Shown piece by piece: positions 53,893 through 64,000 of a stretch of DNA of 64,000 nt. The notes under the pieces are model-generated. The model saw nothing but the letters and a program-made list of their open reading frames with translations, did not search any database and was not told where the DNA came from. Made by a program: the position numbers and the translations under genes. Source of the DNA: Auriscalpium vulgare (lineage: Eukaryota; Basidiomycota; Agaricomycetes; Russulales; Auriscalpiaceae); the NCBI GenBank assembly GCA_019915015.1, contig JAHBBC010000064.1, forward strand, positions 1 through 64,000. Reading direction: 5' to 3'. Positions within the stretch are counted from its first letter, which is position 1, and each line of letters starts with the position of its first letter.

Positions 53893-55723
53893 TTAAAGAC
53901 GACGAATGACTTCTACTTGTCGATTCAAATAGTGACTGAGATCTATCAACGATGCTACCAGCTCTTCATTGCTGGGGATACCGGCTGCCACCACTCCATA
54001 TGCTAACGTATCCTGCGGACCAGGACGCCATGCCGCGCCATCCTGCTTCAACTCTCCGACCGAACGGTACAGCTTCTCCATGTATTCCTGGAGGTTCAGG
54101 TAGCCTTCATCGGCGCGCACTATATCCAGCGTCTTCCAGGGCACGCCACGGGGTTTGGATGGGAGGTCTACCACTTTGTACCAGTCGAGAATAGAACTCA
54201 AAAACTCGTATGGAATCGTCTGCTCCACTCCCACCGATGCTGTCAGCCCGGCGGATATGAGATGAAGATGCGATGGCCATGAGAGGAGCCCGCGCCGCAC
54301 TCGTCGGCGCTTCCTCCGGGACAACCCCTTCTCGCTCCATGTAATCGCCTCCATGAGGCCATGAACCGCCATGTTCATCCCGTTGTTGATGGCCATGTGG
54401 ACAGTTTCGAGGTATGGCAGACGTCGGAAGATGTGGGCCCAAGTTCCCGTGGTGGTCTTGGCTTCGCAGGTGGACAGCAAGTTGAGGTGAGTGGCTGCGT
54501 GCAGCGGCAAGGCCTCTAGCACTCTGGAGAACACTCCACGCGTCGTACGTTCGGGGCTTGGGGGGAAGTGGAGCACAAGATGCGCATCTGGACCGTCGGA
54601 CTCGCACATGGGTGCGGCGCTGGCAGTAAGTGAGATGCTTGCAGGATCGAGGCGGAGGGAGCGCAGGATAGGCGCATCAGGAGCGCGCATGTGGCGGCGT
54701 ATGCGAACCATAAGGGCAGATATGTCTGCGCCATAAACAGAACTCCGGACGGATAGGCGGAGGGAGGTGGCGCCAGAAAATATGAATTGCTCGAGCAAGA
54801 ACAGCAGGACATTGTAAGAGTCACCTAAATGGAGATATTTGAGCTGTGGAAAGTTGAGGGGCGTTGAGAGGGACCAAGACGTCTGAGTGAGGGGAATGTC
54901 CTGAGGGACATAGTTGTTGAGGTCTATTCGGCGGAGGCCAGGTGAGCGCTGGAGAACAGCGAGGATGTCGGAAATGCTCCGCGGGGCAGTGTCGCCGGGT
55001 GTCTGCTCCAACACCAGAGTCGTAAGGTTGGAGAGTCGTTCCCACCCAGTAAAGACGTTACTGGACAAATGTAGACCACGAAAGTGCGGTGCACCACCGC
55101 GAAGGAATAATGGTATGCGAACTTCGACGTCTTCCCTAGGCCACGACGCAAGGGAAAGACCTTCAAGGTTGGGAAGTTGCTCTATACCATCCAACGTCCT
55201 TTGAACCTGCCACGGCTCTCCTACCACCTTCAAGGACCGTGTGCGATGACCGGACATTCGCAGCAATGCGGAATTGCAAGTTTCCCGGAGCGCGCCTTCT
55301 CCTCGCATTTTCCAAGTCAATGGGGACTCCCCGGACCGACGCAAGCGCTCCCGAATTCCATCGCGAGGCCCATCGCTGACGCTCACATATGACCAAAGCT
55401 GTCCGAGATGAACAGCAACATCGTGCCAGCGCCGACACACGACCAAGATTCCAACCCACCGGCACGAGAATATGTCCATGGCGAACGCATACTCGAGAAA
55501 GATCCGCGATAGGAGTTCATTGGGGATGGATGAGATGGCGACGAGGTCGTTGCGACGAGTTTTAATAGCCAGCGACTTGCGTGTCAAGTCCTCGATTTGA
55601 GCATCTATTTCCCTAGCCTCGGCGTCGAGTCTCGTAAGACCATCTTCACGGGCTCTGAAGCGTCGTCGTCAATTCGAAAGAAGAGAGCGCGATAACCATA
55701 GTGTCACACCTTCTGGAGTTCAT
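53893..55723 (-). CDS. F-box family protein (copy 6)
   Basis: The long exon lacks an ATG before the F-box. A 14-nt first exon (MNSRR with split codon, ATG 55723) plus a 55-nt intron 55655-55709 (GTGTGA...CTTCAG) gives a start like those of copies 2-4 and a leader RLDAEAREIDAQIEDLTRKS. F-box AISSIPNELLSRIFLEYAFA, WVGILVVCRRWHDVAVHLGQ, LWSYV. The body is the most diverged of the 43-56 kb copies: LPNLEGLSLASW, SISDILAVLQRSPGLRRIDL, VRIRRHMRAPDAPILRSLRL, VLEALPLHAATHLNLLSTCE, WAHIFRRLPYLETVHMAINN, SKPRGVPWKTLDIV. Stop at 53893; about 590 residues. The assignment of the tiny exon rests on its consistency with paralogues. Confidence 0.8.
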
Positions 55724-56716
55724 GGACGCGTTGCCCAAGCGTTGCCAGCCCTTCGTTCTTGTGCAATCCTCGGTTCAATGACAGGGTATATCTTGGAGAT
55801 GACTCGCGATGGGTATGACACCGCACTGATGTTGAGAGCCTGCCAGAAGCCTCGAGTTGAAGAAGTCGGAATTTCGCAGATGGGTATTGACAGAGGGAAA
55901 GCAGGAAGTACTGTGCTCGCGAGGCGCGAGTGAGGACAAGTTGGCGTCGTGGTCGTACTCCTGGAATCACATACTTCAACTCGCGTATCTGGTTGAATGG
56001 ATGGCCTACTTGTTCTACCTGCGCATTTGACCAGAGTCCGATGGAAGGCGCAGCAGCGGTAGTGCCTTGAGCTTGAGACCGTTACCGTCCGTCGACGTCC
56101 CGGCGGCCCGGCCGCAGAAGTTAGTTCTTCGGGCTCCCTTGCTCCCTGAGGCAGAGTAGCCTACTTGGTAGAGTCTCAACCTTCGCAGGTTCTACTATCT
56201 GAGCGCAGCTCACATTGCAGTTCTAGCGAACACTTCTCAAAACTTCAGAAGTTCATGATCATATCATGATAACCTATCGAAATATCCTCTCCACTAGGCT
56301 CCGTCGACAAATTAGTGACAAGTATAGTTCTGACTCCTCAGGAAGGCGAAGCTGCAGACTCTCCCAGGGTTGCCCATTTATTAAGAACTCCCCAACGAGC
56401 ACACGATGGGTTCCAGCTCGTGCAACCGTAGCTCCAAGTCCATCAGCTCTAACGACTCCAAATGTTGAAACAGTCCTGACGGATTTTCTGCTTCATCTTC
56501 CTTGTCAGATTGTGCCTCAGACGCTGGGATCAAAATGTGCTGAAGTCCCCTAAAGGAGGCCACACGCCTACATACATCTGCTTGTGGGTGTCAGTCGAGT
56601 ACGGCGGCGCCGACCTTGACAGGAACTCACAAGGAGTGCGCATCCACATCGCCGAAACATAAAGATACGCAAGCTTCACCTACACATAAATACCACACCC
56701 TCGTCCCACCGCGCAC
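55724..56716. other. Intergenic, with a possible F-box fragment
   Basis: No full gene. On the minus strand at 56381-56563 a 60-residue frame ends LESLELMDLELRLHELEPIV, which resembles the leucine-rich part of the F-box family and may be a fossil fragment. AGGCAGAGTAG ... AACCTTCGCAG at about 56148-56190 matches DNA upstream of F-box copy 4, supporting an eroded copy here. Confidence 0.4.
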
Positions 56717-58416
56717 TCAGAACCTCTTCGGATCCTGCCAAAAGCCCGCCCCGCCCCGCCCGCCGAGGCCACCCAGCCCACGCCCACCCGCGCCGCCGAA
56801 CCGGCGCCGACCATACTTCTGCCAGCCATACCACGCACCCCCTGCGACGGCGACGAGGAGGAGTAGCCTGACGAAGGAAATGGAGAACGTCGAGGACGAG
56901 AAGTGGCGGATTTTGTTACGCGGCGCTTCGGCGGCAGAGAGCACAGCGGATGATGTCGAGACAGATATGATGCTGGGAAGGAAGGGTCGTCAGAGGTGAA
57001 AGAATGAGGTGGTAGGCAAACGCACTCGTGCGCGTCGCTGACCTCGCCCGTCAGGGCGGAGAATCCGACGTATGGGTTGGTGGGCAGCGTGACGCCGTTG
57101 ATGGTGAAGCAATCTGACCAATCGTCCCCTTCAACAGGACTATCAGTATATAATTTTCCGCGACAGAGTGCATTGATACTCACAGCCCTTATACTGGATC
57201 TTCACCTGCCCAATACAATCAGTATATGCGCTAACAAAAAAGGCTCAACGACAACGCACATCGAGGACGGTGTCCTTCACGTAGGTGATCTTCAGCTTTG
57301 TCGCGACGTTCGTCCGTCGGAAATTCGCCTGCCAATCGGCCTTAATGAGGATGCGGACCCGCATCTATGGAGCCATCACTCACCGAGCACGCCCCAAGTT
57401 TGTTCGTCTCGCCGTCCTGGTCGTGATCGTAGCTCGTCTTGCCGTCTCCGAGCATGGCGACGACGCGGGGGAAGGCAAACCCGTGCCGTCCGTTCGCGTA
57501 CGTGTCGAGAAAGATTCCCAAGCCCGTGAACATATCTTTTAATAACAGCCTCGTCAGCATGCTGTGAGGTCGGAGGATGACACGAAATGAGGGCGCACCG
57601 ATGCTGCCGAATACGGGCCCTGGCTGCGCCCTGTCTTTGGTAATCCACACGGCCATGCCGTCGCCAAACAGATGATGGGACTCGCCCCAGACCTGCGTGC
57701 AAGGTGAGAAAATGGTGGAAGAAATGGGAGAGGGCGGCACACCTTGAACTCGATCTCAATGACATAGTTAGTCGCTGTGAGCGGGAGGCGCGACCATAAC
57801 CAGCCCTGAACGGAGCCATGATTGAGCACTGTCGGTATAGCGGAAAAAGCATGGGAAGGAGTACCATTAACGAGGGCCGGTTGCGTGTTAGGCGGACGTG
57901 TTTGGCGGTGTTCTGTGGCACGCATGAAAGGTCGATTTCACAGCTTCACAAGCAGAAACCAGCGTACGCACCACATAGGCGTCGGCACCAAAGTCCCACC
58001 ACCTGTGGATGGCCAAATCAGTCAGAATGCAGCGCAAAGGAGGAAGTTTCCGCCCGTCATCCGCCCGGGGGACATGAATGAAACAAAGTGCTCACCGATT
58101 TTGCAGGTCCTGGTCGATGTATGGCGGGAAAAGCGAGTGTGTACGGAGCTGCACAGTCTGCGGAGAAAGTTGAGTCAGTCACATAGCCTTCGTGCTCGCT
58201 GTTCGTGCGCCTCCTTCCTCCGCTCACACCTCCGCCAATACACCCTCTCCCAGCTCCCAAAGCGACGCATACCTGCACGCACTCAAAGAATGAGAGCAGA
58301 ACACTTACCCGCTCAATCGTCCTGTTCGCTATCCGCGTCCCGTCGTCCGTCGCCAGCACCCCTGCACCGTGGCAGAACACCGCCATCACGAGCACCAGCG
58401 CGCGCGCGAAGATCAT
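56717..58416 (-). CDS. L-type lectin-domain cargo receptor (VIP36 / ERGIC-53 / EMP46-47 family)
   Basis: A type I membrane lectin that binds high-mannose glycoproteins for ER-Golgi transport. Signal peptide MIFARALVLVMAVFCHGAGV, then across an intron TVQLRTHSLFPPYIDQDLQN, and after another WWDFGADAYV. The lectin core reads VRLTRNRPSLQGWLWSRLPL, TNYVIEIEFKVWGESHHLFG, DGMAVWITKDRAQPGPVFGS, FTGLGIFLDTYANGRHGFAF, SYDHDQDGETNKLGACSANF and PYVGFSALTGEVSDAHDI. The DGMA Asp, the Asp-x-Tyr-x-Asn sugar and calcium site (DTYAN) and the HDQDG-like loop are all present. One transmembrane helix follows (SFVRLLLLVAVAGGAWYGW) and a short Gly-rich cytosolic tail ending DPKRF, reminiscent of the KRFY/KKFF sorting tails of VIP36 and ERGIC-53. 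Stop at 56717, start ATG 58416. Confidence 0.9.
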
Positions 58417-58761
58417 CTTAGCGTTGACGAGTACAACTGTCGCCTATGCAGTTGAATGTGTGTGGCGGTAGCGAGACCGTTCTGGAAGGAAAGGAAAGGG
58501 AGGAGTGTTGTACAGGTCGGAGACGATGGGAGAACACGGTCATTTTGCCGGCGCAAGACGACCAAGTGCCACGTGTGCCCGGGCCGACGCGTGCCTCAGT
58601 CGAATTTTCGCTATTCCTCGAGCTCTCCAGCCCTTCTACAACAGGACTTGTATGCAGCGTGCGTATTACATTACATGTATGCAGAGAGGAAAAGATGGGA
58701 GGAAGAAGTAGAAAAAATACAATACAGGTCTACACAGAATATATAAATACCTCTGCCACGT

Positions 58762-60376
58762 CTAGCAGCTCTTCGACCGCGCCCGCAGGTGCTTCTGCGT
58801 CCACAAGGTGCCGCTCGCATACCCCAGCGGCTTCCCGCTAGGACTCCCACTCGGACTCGCCCAAAGACCGCGCCACATCTCGTTCACCCGCTCCCGCAGC
58901 ACCTCGCGGTGCTCCAGCGCGTCCACGTCGATCGGCTCCTCCGACACGAGCGGCGTGCGCGCGCGGCTCTCCGGCGACGGCAGCTGGTTCTGGTTCTGAC
59001 TTTGGCTCTGGCTGCCTGTGTCGTGGTGGCCGTGCTTGTCCGCAACGCTGATCGCAGACGCGGTGCGCCGGCGCCACGGCCGCGGCGGGCGCGCAGCCTG
59101 CTCAGCGCGCTCCCGCGTGATAACCTCGCGCCGAGCACGCGCGACGTCACCGCCCTCGCTCCGCAGGCGGCCCTCGATGAGCAGGTGCTCCATCTCGCGC
59201 GTGAGGATGTCCATCGTGCCGTCGTCCAGCTCGACGCGAGCCCCGTCAGCGGCGCGCGAGCCTGACGGCTGAATGGCGATGAGTTCTGTTTGGAGGAGCG
59301 CGTGGACTGTGTGATGCGACATGTCAATTTCGGTTGAAAAGAGAGGGAGGGAGGGCCTTACGTTCGCGGTCAATGACTTTGATCTTGTCGAGGATCATGC
59401 GCTCCGTTTCGGCTTTCGGTGCGACGACGGGTGGTGGGAAGAGCACAGGTGCCACTCGTGACAGGGCGAGGCTCACAAAGACGAACGCCTGCAACACGGG
59501 CCTGCTTAGCTCTTCGTCAGAGTCGACGCTAAATCAGGCACTTACCTGGTGCAGAACAAGAATGTGTTGAAAAGGTGTCCGGTTTGGAAAGAGCCAGCGC
59601 AGTAAAGAGAAGCCACCTTCATCGTCCAGATACGCTGAAGGGCTGAACAGCAGCGAGAACTCGGATGCTGCGAACAAAAAGAAGAATGCGTAGCGCCACT
59701 GACGAAAAATTCAGTAAACCGGCTGTCCATTGGGAGTAGAATATGACGCACGAAGGCAACGCCATTGTTGAACCCGATCGCCGAAAAAAATAACAGCGCC
59801 AGACCAGTAGACACATGGTATATGATCGTGTTTTGCACTCCTTCATGTAGGTAGTCGCGCGGCGTCTTGCAGTGCTCGCATTTCAGGATGTCAGGGCCAA
59901 ACCTACGCCCTCACCGTAAGTTTCATATACACAACTGAGAAAAGGATGCCGCACCTATCATACGCCCACCGCTTCGCCGGCTTCATCAGCGCTTCATACC
60001 CCGCGCGCACCGCCATAAACATCGGCGCGCCCGCATCCCCTACTCGGTCTGGATGGTTCTTCCGCACAAACGCGCGGTACGCATTCTTGAGCGCGGCCTC
60101 GTCGGCGTTCGGGAGCACGTTGAGCAGCTGATAGTTATTCGGCGGTGGTGAGCGCACGGCGTCGATGAGGTTGTACGTCAGATAGGAGAGCACGACGAGG
60201 GCGAATGTAATGCGGTAGTGTCGCGGTGTGGGCGGTGCGCGGAAGTAGCGCGCCGTGTAGCGCAGGATGAGCTTGGTTGTCCAGTCGGGGAGGAATGCCC
60301 AACCAACGAAGTTGAAGATGAGGCGACCGGCCATGGTGCCTGCGAGCAGAATGCCTGTCAGCATATATGCATTCAT
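58762..60376 (-). CDS. Membrane-anchored J-domain (Hsp40) co-chaperone
   Basis: Start ATG 60376. The N-terminus has a hydrophobic segment (LTGILLAGTMAGRLIFNFVG) and a second (YRITFALVVLSYLTYNLI), then a J domain of about 60 residues: NYQLLNVLPNADEAALKNAY, RAFVRKNHPDRVG with the HPD motif that stimulates Hsp70, and YEALMKPAKRWAYDR. After an intron come a Cys pair (CEHCKTPRDYLH) and further membrane segments (STGLALLFFSAIGFNNGV, YAFFFLFAASEFSLL, HILVLHQAFVFVSLALS). A long soluble, partly disordered C-terminus has RLRSEGGDVARARREVITRE and VNEMWRGLW. Stop TAG 58762. About 465 residues. The topology suggests an ER or similar membrane J-protein; the exact orthologue is not identified. Confidence 0.85.
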
Positions 60377-62371
60377 AGTGCAACAGCAGAGTTGCAGCAG
60401 CAGAGTGAAGGAGGAAGCTCAGGTGGACATAAGTCCAGTATGTGTGATCTCATCTCCCTAGCCGCCCGATGCTCGAGCCTGCCTGCCACTTCCCCGCTCC
60501 TGCTTGTACGCGCATTACCACGCGCGCGCCGCAACTGTCTCCAGCGGCGCCGCTTATAAATGCGCGCCCGCCGCACAGTGTGCAATGTGCCAGCGGTCGC
60601 TAGTCGCGTTCCAGATAACCACATCTGTCGACCACCCGCGCAGAGCAGACGCGCTGATGACAGCACCTCTGCGCGGGCTCGGCTGCACGCTCGAATTGTG
60701 GACTTCAGCCTTTGCTCGCGCCCCAAGAAACTGGAGGAGCGAAAGCCTATGAGAGAGCCCGACACGAGTACAAGACTCGAGATTGATGTCTGTCCTGCCT
60801 TACGACGTGCCATGGCTAGCTCGGAATGTGGCACATCGGGTGTAGAACATTTTATGGGTTCGGGGGCAGCAGGCAGGGCAAAAGATCGGGTGGGGCAAGG
60901 GTCGACCCTTTTACTAGAACATCTTTGCGAAAGAAAGAGAGTAAAGTGACAGACTCACGAGGAGAGACAGCAGGTGGCCCAAGGTCGACGTGGTGCGAGA
61001 ATGGATGACGCGTGGGTTTCAAAGTCAACGATGGCGGGGTCGGTAGCGTCGCTGATGAGAGAAAGAGTGCGGTGAGCGCGTCTAGCAGCGTGCAGGAGGC
61101 TATGAAGATGGTAGAAAGTGAAGAAGAGAGTCCATGATGTTGCGCTGTTGTTCAAGCAGCGGCGGCACTGGCGTTAACGTCACAGCTTTCATCCGGCAAA
61201 TGCCGAACCCCACAGCCGCCTTCAATCCCTTGTGTATGATATCTGGTAGCTGTTGTTTTCCTACGACAACGTCCATCTCGACACAGCCTGCATCCAGGAT
61301 GCGAGGAACAACGCCCCGTGCACAGAGGCTGCTGCGATGGTAGGACCATGATGTCCGGCCAATCAGTTTCGTAGTGCCACTTACGTTCGTCTTAGACCTT
61401 GAGCAAGACCTCTTTCTTATACTTAAACTACTTGAAGGTCAAGTTGAAGGTCAAGCTACGGAGACCACTAGCCAGACCGGGTCCTCCATTGCCTTGTTTT
61501 GACTGATCGTTCTTGGATCGTTCGATCACTTCAGTGAGTCCCAAAGCTATTGGTAACCGTCAACTCGTCGTTACCAGGCGTAATATCTCCGTCCAGTCTA
61601 CGTGGCACATATTCGCTGCCATGAACTCGTCTCCGAAGTTTTTATCTGCTCCGTGTACCCAACACCAGGTTACCACGAGCTCCCTAAGGCTCCCTAACGA
61701 CTTGGAGTCCTGGGTTGGAGAAGTGCAGGACGCGATCCACGATTGTCCCACGATGCGGCGCTTGACGACCATCTAATCTCCCCGCGCAGGCACCGCGTGC
61801 GCAACAACACCGCTGCAAACTCGGCCCGCTGCCGTCGTCGTCGACGACGAGCAAGAATTGAAATTGAAAAAGCCGCCGCGGTGCCGACCCCCAAGCCACC
61901 TCCCGCGCTGCTACCAATTCGCCCTCTTCTTCCTTCCTTCCAGTCCCTTCACTGCACAGTCGTTTCTGCTACTGATCAACGCGGCGCTCTAGTAGCGCCC
62001 GTAGAGCGTCCTTCCCTCGTCCTCGTTTCGTTTCGTGTTCGCATCGGTCTTCAATCTGAGCCCTGGTACGAGCGATAAGGGCGCTATTATCTTTGCGTGG
62101 TGCTGGTTACTTACGGCCAGTTGATAGCCCCGTGTAAGCCCCGTGGGTTGCCGCACGCCATCAGATCCTGTTCTTCCGACTCAGGGCGGCTGGATCCTGC
62201 CCGCGCTGCTGCCCTGCACTGGCCGATCAAACGCATACTCCTTGCCTCCTCCCTCCATAGTATTATTCCCCTCCAGTCCACCCGGACGCCTCCCTCCCTC
62301 AGGACCGCGAGGATCCCCTTCCTCCACTCCCTCCCCGTCTCGCGCAGCGGCACCATCCTGCCGCGCGCCCC
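60377..62371. other. Long intergenic region between divergent genes
   Basis: About 2 kb between the J-protein and the next gene, which are transcribed away from each other. Several open frames on both strands (near 60504-60949, 61743-62078, 62111-62485) lack motifs and consistent splice structure. The CT-rich stretch at about 62220-62340 just before 62372 is probably the leader of the downstream gene. No RNA gene was recognised. Confidence 0.5.
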
Positions 62372-63743
62372 ATGGCGGATGTCTGGGCGCTGTTCTTCGC
62401 CCTTACGCTCACTTTCATCGCACTCGTATCCCCGGCCCATGCGACGCCCGTCTCCGTTCACGCCCTTCATATACCCCTCCCTCATTCAACATCCATAACT
62501 CCATCTCTCCATCGATTCCACATGTTTGCGCCGCGTACGGCGCCCATCGTGCAGTGGTCAGCGACGAACAACAGCGCGATAGTGCTGGACCCAAGCTCGC
62601 GTCAGCCGATCGCGCAGACGTCTGCGTCGGACGGCTCAGGACACGGGTTCACCGCGTCCGCGCCGTCCATTATTTGGGTCGCTTTTTCGTTCGTCATCGG
62701 CGTGCCGCTCGCAATCGCTGGTGTGCGCGGCCACTTGTTGACAACAGGCATCACCATCGGGCTCGCGTTCACCGTATCCTGTGCGTCATTCTGCCTTACT
62801 GTGTCGATGTGTCAGAGCTGACGGGGATGTGTGTGTGCAGCATGGGCCGCGTTTATCAACTCGCTTTCCGCGCCGGGCATCGCGGACCTCACGCTCACGC
62901 TCATCGTCCTCGGCTTCTTCCTTGTGGGCTTCGTGCTCGGCGCGTTCCCCTTCGCCCGCATCGTTGCCATAACCGCACTCGGCATCCTCGGTGGTTTTGC
63001 CATTGGCGTGCGCGTCGCGATCGTCAAGACGAACCTGCTCTTTTCGTCCACGTATTTCGCGAACTGGCTTGTTACGGCGGCCTTTGCGGCGGCGGGGGCA
63101 GTTCTCGTTACGTGGAAGCAGCGCGCGGGAATTGTGAGTCGCTTGGCCTTTGCTCCATACGTGTTACCTCGCGGATCTCCTGCGTCTTCTTTGATGGCAA
63201 GTCGAGGACTAGGCTGATGCGATGTGCTTGTTGTGTAGCTTCTGGGATGCGCCTCTGTTGGCTCGTTCTTCACGGGCCTCGGCGTTGACCTTATCATCAA
63301 CGACCAGGACGGCATGAGCCGCGGCTTGCGCATGCTCTTCGACAGGAACGACGCCCACATCCTCGTACGTGTCCCCTCCGGCGGTCTCTGCCCGCCCTCA
63401 TCACCCCCAACTCTCACAGGATTTTCTCCAACACGGCTACCACCCGCCCACGTCCACGCAAATCATCATCGCCGCCTCCATCGGCCTCATGTACGTTCAC
63501 CCGCCTTCCGTCACATGCATGCGTCCTTGACGCGGTGTCCGCAGCCCGCTTCTTGCGTACGCGCAGCACCGTGTATTTGTGCGCCCCTTCGGCCGCGCGC
63601 AAGCCGAGTCCACCGTCTACGAGGACGAGCCGCTTGCCACCCTGCCCGTGGCCCCCGCGCTGGGCGAGAAGCCCGGGCCCCCGCGCGCGTCTGGCCGGTT
63701 CAGCACCATGCGCAGGCAGTTCGTCAGCCGCTTCAGCATGTAG
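62372..63743 (+). CDS. Multi-pass membrane protein, DUF4203 / TMEM198-like
   Basis: Start MADVWALFFALTLTFIALVS looks like a signal peptide or first membrane helix, followed by a Ser/His-rich luminal stretch. Five exons join in frame through introns GTGCGT...TGTGCAG (62780-62840), GTGAGT...TGTAG (63133-63238), GTACGT...CTCACAG and GTACGT...CCGCAG. Membrane segments: IIWVAFSFVIGVPLAIAGVR, LTTGITIGLAFTVS, LTLIVLGFFLVGFVLGAFPF, IVAITALGILGGFAIGVRVA, NWLVTAAFAAAGAVLV, LLGCASVGSFFTGLGVDLII and IIIAASIGLM. Six or seven Gly-rich helices and this order resemble the DUF4203 family (vertebrate TMEM198); that assignment is from memory of the fold pattern. The C-terminal cytosolic tail is basic (STMRRQFVSRFSM). 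Stop TAG 63741-63743. Confidence 0.7.
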
Positions 63744-64000
63744 CGTGGGGTCTGCGCTGCAATGCAACACGCATGTATCCATATCATATCGTTATGCTTC
63801 ACTATGCAGATGAAGTCGCATTAGATTAATATCGGCATTGTCTTTGTTTCTTGGTCTTTTCGTCACGCTGGGTCTATCAATGCATTTCATGGCTCACCTT
63901 CGCATGTCTATATGGCAGGATGCTTGTGTGCGAACCCCGAACTCGAATCCTGACGCTTGCACTATGGGCCCAAGTTTCTGTTCGTTCATAATCCACCTCA
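63744..64000. other. 3' flank at the right window edge
   Basis: No gene seen; AT-richer DNA after the stop codon, probably 3' untranslated region and spacer. Confidence 0.45.

Noticed and set aside
56140..56200. tRNA-like sequence near AGGCAGAGTAGCC ... GGTTCTACTATCTG
   Set aside because: The arms do not form a cloverleaf, and a related block upstream of F-box copy 4 shows it is duplicated promoter DNA.
60504..62098. Possible small genes in the 2-kb divergent spacer
   Set aside because: Frames are short, lack ATG context and motifs, and no intron set links them into a coherent protein.
1..64000. CRISPR arrays, rRNA genes or bacterial-type operators
   Set aside because: No regularly spaced repeats, rRNA cores or bacterial signals were seen; the gene structure is clearly eukaryotic.

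Overview
The window is nuclear DNA of a filamentous basidiomycete, most likely an agaricomycete and possibly a polypore. The coding regions are GC-rich and cut by many 47-75 nt spliceosomal introns. Core genes are recognisable (ketopantoate hydroxymethyltransferase, KRI1, NAD-formate dehydrogenase, DPH5, an L-type cargo lectin, a J-protein, a DUF4203-like membrane protein). They are mixed with fungal F-box and BTB families that vary between strains, and with class II transposons. The genus cannot be read from the sequence. All function calls come from reading translated sequence; no database search was run.

Layout. 1-7200: a partial Pro/Lys-rich gene at the left edge, panB with a mitochondrial presequence exon, a long gene-poor stretch, an in-frame tandemly duplicated small gene, and a 5'-truncated, frameshifted F-box pseudogene. 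7778-29676: a transposon island. It has two copies of a two-gene cassette (a large transposase-like protein with an N-terminal C2H2 finger plus a paired accessory protein). It also has a complete 6.86-kb element with 33-bp terminal inverted repeats, a 6-bp target duplication and an intact gene joining a Ulp1-type cysteine protease to a transposase-like region. 29993-33554: two F-box genes. 34247-40005: a giant BTB protein with an Ala/Lys/Glu coiled coil, and the broken remnant of a second BTB gene. 40359-42943: KRI1. 43336-55723: four F-box paralogues interleaved with formate dehydrogenase and DPH5. 56717-63743: secretory-pathway genes (L-type lectin, membrane J-protein) and a multi-pass membrane protein.

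How it fits together. The housekeeping genes are functionally unrelated: pantothenate synthesis, ribosome assembly, formate oxidation, diphthamide synthesis, ER-Golgi cargo transport. The more informative signal is genome dynamics. One F-box family occurs seven times in 50 kb, six copies intact and one decayed. The intact copies mostly share a tiny phase-2 first exon, and one pair shows a patch of near-identity suggesting gene conversion. The transposon island separates the F-box pseudogene from the intact F-box pair, and its coding regions look undamaged after splicing, so the elements are probably young.
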